DNA of 64,000 nt. Origin: Loxodes magnus (lineage: Eukaryota > Ciliophora > Karyorelictea > Loxodida > Loxodidae). This document shows positions 60,426 through 64,000 of this stretch, in pieces. The notes under the pieces were generated by a model. It saw only the letters and a list, made by a program, of their open reading frames with translations, made no database searches and was not told the DNA's origin. The stretch is taken from assembly GCA_946699065.1 (NCBI GenBank), contig CAMPDV010000020.1, positions 558,001-622,000 on the forward strand, read 5' to 3'. Every line of letters starts with the position of its first letter. The first letter of the stretch is position 1. The position numbers were made by a program, and so were the translations under genes.

Positions 60426-61658
60426 TTTAATAACTTTCACTTAATTGCTTTAAATAAATCTATTCTCATACCTTTAAACCTAATATTCTGGAGTATTAAA
60501 GCTAAATTAATAGCCTATAGTAAGAGAAAACTCTAGCTTAGCGTACTGATATAAATATATATAATATTCTATTGTATATTTACCCTCTAATATATGATTA
60601 ACCAATATATAAGCTCCAAAATTATAACTTTAATTAAATTAAGTATAAAAGGCTAATTATTTGGAAAGCCAAATATACAAGTACATTAGGATAATTCACT
60701 ATATGACTCAGATTTTTTTAGCTTAATCTCTAAATATCTAATTAACTTGATGCTAGATATAGTTTTATATCCCACTTATATAAATGTGATTAGATGTAGC
60801 TGTCACAATGTTTAGCTATGTTGTAATACAAATAGAGTAATTACTTTTAGTTTGTAATATATAATAAAGTTTCTATTCCTTTAAAAGTCTAACTTCTCTA
60901 TAGTGATTGAAAGTTTGCTAAAGCTAAAATTTAATATAGCTATTAAATGATAGAGTTAGGATGGTTTATAGGATATATAAGAATGTCTCTTATTAGAAGT
61001 GTAGATTAATTAAGAAAAGCAACTTAACATTAAATCACTTAGTCTCATTTAGATATTTAGGCTCTTTAATATTAAGTTAAAGCTAATTTGTTTATTTTCT
61101 TACTTAGAAGATTAATTAACTGATAAGCTTTATTATGCAAATAAAGCTAGCTCTACATTCCCTATCTTACCTTTTTTATTATTAGCTACTTTCTGCCCTT
61201 TTGATATAATACTGCACTAAAGCTGAAAAGGAGAAAATAGAATCCCATCTATAAATATACTAACGGATAACCCGGCTTATTATATTTAAATCTGTACTTG
61301 TAAGTATATTTAATTAGTCTAAGCATGTGACCATATTTCCTTTTCTTAACTTATCTTCTCGATATACAGAAGCATTATCTTATCCTATAAACAACATGCA
61401 ATAAAATACTAAATGTATGGAAAAAAATAAATATTTACAAAGCACCTAAAATAGATTTGCAGTGGTTTTAAAAGTATTTTATCCATCTAAAGCTATAATC
61501 TTTGTAGTAATTCGATAAAGGCTATACATATTATATGTTAACGGTAATAAAAGAGAATTAAGAATGGTTTCATTATTTAGTCAAGAATATTAGTCATAAA
61601 AGTATTAAATTTACGTGTAATTTACTTAAAACGTGCAAAAGTTCAAGAATAATATAAG
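60426..61658. other. AT-rich divergent intergenic region
   Basis: 1.2 kb without supported genes on either strand. Confidence 0.5.
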
Positions 61659-63065
61659 ATGTCTGAAGGTGCTCAAAAAAGAATTCCAAAACAGGAATAA
61701 AGTAAATCATAAACTACTGAACAGACACCAACGAAGAAAGAGGAAAAAGAAATATAACTTGGAATTGAGTTTGGAGGATCGATAGGAGCTACTTTCTTCA
61801 TAATATGGTCTCATTTCCATTTACTTTATCTTTGGGTTTGCAATCAATATTATAATGGAGCCTTGACATACCCAAGTTCATTCTAAGATTTTCCTGATTG
61901 GTGTAAGAGATTTTATGGACACGTACTAGATGGAGCAATTCCTTCTTGCTATGCAGCAAAGGTATATTTGGCGTTCTTATTGATTCAAATCCTTTTTGCT
62001 TATATTCTACCAGGACCAACTGTTAAAGGCTTACCAATACCTTCAGAAGGATATAAATAGCTAAACTATAAATGCAACGCAGCAAGTTCATGGTATGTTA
62101 CACTTATTGGAGTTGGAGCCTTATATTACTTTAAAGTTTGGAATATTACAGTTGTTGCAGATAATTTAGGACAGTTTACTGTAATGTCAATGATTGTAAG
62201 TGATTTACTTGCCTTTTTTATACACTTTAGAGCCTTTTTAACTAAAAAAACTACTAGAGTCACAGGAAGATGGATTTATGACTTCTTTATGGGAGTAGAA
62301 TTAAATCCAAGACTCGGAATTTTAGACTTTAAAATGTGGGCTGAAATCAGATTAAGTTGGATGACTTTGTTCTTAATAACTCTAAGTTGTGCTCTAAAAT
62401 TTTATGAAATGCATGGCTACATTTCAGGACCAATGTATACTCTGCTTATGATTCATTTTATTTATGCAAATGCTTGCATGAAAGGCGAAGAATGTGTTCT
62501 TTCAACTTGGGATATTTTCTATGAGAAATGGGGCTGGATGCTTATTTTTTGGAATATTGCTGGTATTCCATTTTCTTATAATTTCCACTCTTTTTATTTG
62601 CTTAAATAACCTCCTTTTGAAAATCCCTTACCATGGACAATTTTCTTAATAGTGCTCTACCTATTTGCATACTATGTTTGGGATACATCCTAGGCTTAGA
62701 GAAACTTTTTCAGAATGGAAGAGAGAGGAACATATATTAAAAGATGGACATTCCCTCAATTACCTTGGAACAAGCTAGAAAATCCCAAATACTTACAAAC
62801 TGAATAAGGAAACAAATTACTTTTAGATGGTTGGATTAAATACGCAAGGAAGATTCACTACACTGCTGAGATAGTTATGACTTTCTGTTGGGTTAATACT
62901 TGTGGATATAATCACTTCTTACCCCATTTCTATTTAATTTTCCTAGTTTTGGTAATGATTCACAGAATTAACAGAGATATTATTAAATGCAAATAGAAAT
63001 ACGGAAAAGACTGGGACGAGTATTGCAAAAGAATTCCTTATGTTTTTGTACCAGGAATTATCTGA
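61659..63065 (+). CDS. Sterol reductase, ERG4/ERG24 family
   Basis: 468 residues, multi-pass ER membrane enzyme of the NADPH-dependent sterol reductase family (C-14, C-7 and C-24(28) reductases). A Lys/Gln-rich cytosolic N-terminus precedes about eight membrane helices. Signature regions: YDFFMGVELNPRLGILDFKM, TWDIFYEKWGWMLIFWNIAG with IPFSYNFHSFYL, YVWDTSQAQRNFFRM, and the C-terminal GKDWDEYCKRIPYVFVPGII. The TWDIFYEK...FWNIAG stretch is closest to what I recall of ERG4 (C-24(28)) enzymes, but I cannot exclude C-14 reductase. Family members end right after this last motif, so TGA 63063, followed at once by TAA, is the stop. Mostly TGG is used for W here. Glutamines are TAA/TAG at several points. 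Confidence 0.92.
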
Positions 63066-63857
63066 TAAACTCTTAGACTATTTTAAATTTAAATATCTTC
63101 ATTTATTAATCCTAAATATCCTTAACCCTACGTAACCTCTAAGCTTATTAGCAACTAAATAGCCAAAGTTTTCTCTTTTTGATTTAGATTATAAAAGGTT
63201 AAGTCTCTCCTATTTCTGAATAACTGTATCGTATAATAAAAGTTATCTAATTGATTCTTTAGTCTATATAAGCAAACCTTCTATATTTGCATAGCAGGAT
63301 TTAAAGTATTAGTTAAGGATCTCATAATTATCTAATCTTCAGCTATAAACCAATTATAGGCAAGAAGGGAAACTAAATTTATACACCAGCAAAGTCTACA
63401 AAGAACAAACAAAAGCCTATAAAGATACAATAGTAAGCAAGCAAATCAAAAGTCTAACTGAAAACTATACATCTATTAGATAAGCCCCTATAGTAGTTAA
63501 ATCTTAATAGCAAGATGTTTATACTATATATTATTAAATCTATCTATCTTTAATTCAGATCTATTTAATTTCCCCTAATATTACCAACATGCAACTAAAA
63601 TAGAACTATAAAAAATATCCAAAAATCATATTAGAACAGTGATAGATTACAGACTACTAAATCTTATATATCTTGATGAAGTGATTAAAATAGAATACGC
63701 ATATAAAAATCAGAAAAGAAGGAAGTAATTATTTAAAATGAAAATCTAAATAAAAACTACATATAATAGCTTACTTTATTTAGGAATATTTTATTAATAA
63801 TATTCTAATATATTTAGGTAGAATCTTATTGTATTTAGTGATAATTCAAATTAAACA
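63066..63857. other. AT-rich intergenic region
   Basis: About 790 bases, slightly less AT-rich at 63340-63500 but without a convincing frame. Confidence 0.45.
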
Positions 63858-64000
63858 ATGGAAGAAATCGATACTCTCTGCCGGAAATTTAATAAGATAC
63901 TATAAGAAGCCCCCTGTTGAAAATCTAATATTATTTCTTAGGAATTAATTGATTTAAGCCCTTAATTAGCAGATGAACAAGTACCTATTTAATAATAATT
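63858..64000 (+). CDS. 5' part of a gene running off the window
   Basis: From ATG 63858 the frame reads MEEIDTLCRKFNKILQEAPC then KSNIISQELIDLSPQLADEQ, an acidic, helical N-terminus of about 47 residues cut by the window end. One TGA is read as W. No family can be assigned. Confidence 0.45.

Noticed and set aside
1..64000. Transposons, CRISPR arrays, telomere repeats, rRNA genes
   Set aside because: Looked for long direct or inverted repeats, transposase or reverse transcriptase motifs, telomere-like runs and rRNA signatures; none seen by eye.

Overview
The window is ciliate nuclear DNA, very AT-rich, and most genes can only be read with a variant code. TAA and TAG fall at glutamine positions and TGA at conserved tryptophan positions (for example inside a BEACH domain and an inositol-phosphatase active-site motif), yet genes also seem to end at TGA, TAA and TAG. 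That is the 'no dedicated stop codon' situation known from the heterotrich Condylostoma (NCBI table 28). Karyorelicts such as Loxodes (table 27, TGA-only stops) are the alternative. Several genes here have no in-frame TGA for hundreds of bases after the domain end, so table 28 fits better. Introns are tiny (mostly 16-23 nt, GTAA...TAG), as in heterotrichs. The sequence looks eukaryotic throughout; I saw no prokaryotic operons, CRISPR arrays or viral genes.

Layout. 1-5.7 kb: the end of one gene, then a large MORN/coiled-coil protein. 5.7-9.3 kb: AT-rich spacer with one uncertain gene and an island of unusually GC-rich, strongly folded sequence (candidate non-coding RNA). 9.4-15.5 kb: a coiled-coil gene, a non-canonical poly(A)/uridylyl transferase, a UEV-like protein, the Fe-S scaffold IscU and a small ORF. 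16-26.5 kb: a FAN/NSMAF-like PH-BEACH-WD40 protein, three lineage-specific genes, a secretory-type protein and an RCC1-repeat coiled-coil protein. 27-35.7 kb: an inositol polyphosphate 5-phosphatase, OPA3, and a TMEM131-like membrane protein with two 16-nt introns. 36-45 kb: a small gene, a roughly 3-kb gene desert, and a 1797-residue seven-TM protein with a huge cysteine-rich ectodomain. 46-54 kb: an RMND1/DUF155 protein, a coiled-coil protein, a Sel1-repeat protein, a six-TM protein, an LRR protein and a conserved unknown. 54.5-64 kb: a secreted protein, a Golgi-type SNARE, a DUF4787-like secreted protein, small genes, a PHO80-type cyclin, a coiled-coil protein, an ERG4/ERG24-family sterol reductase and the start of a last gene.

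The genes are a random mix of eukaryotic housekeeping functions (mitochondria: IscU, OPA3, RMND1; membrane traffic: BEACH, SNARE, TMEM131-like, 5-phosphatase; RNA: TUTase) and lineage-specific proteins, on both strands, with no sign of operons. Because no codon is an absolute stop, open frames are not evidence by themselves; calls rest on recognisable families, amino-acid composition, and reading frames that join only when short GT-AG introns are removed. Ends of genes may be off by a few codons where TGA is followed closely by TAA or TAG.
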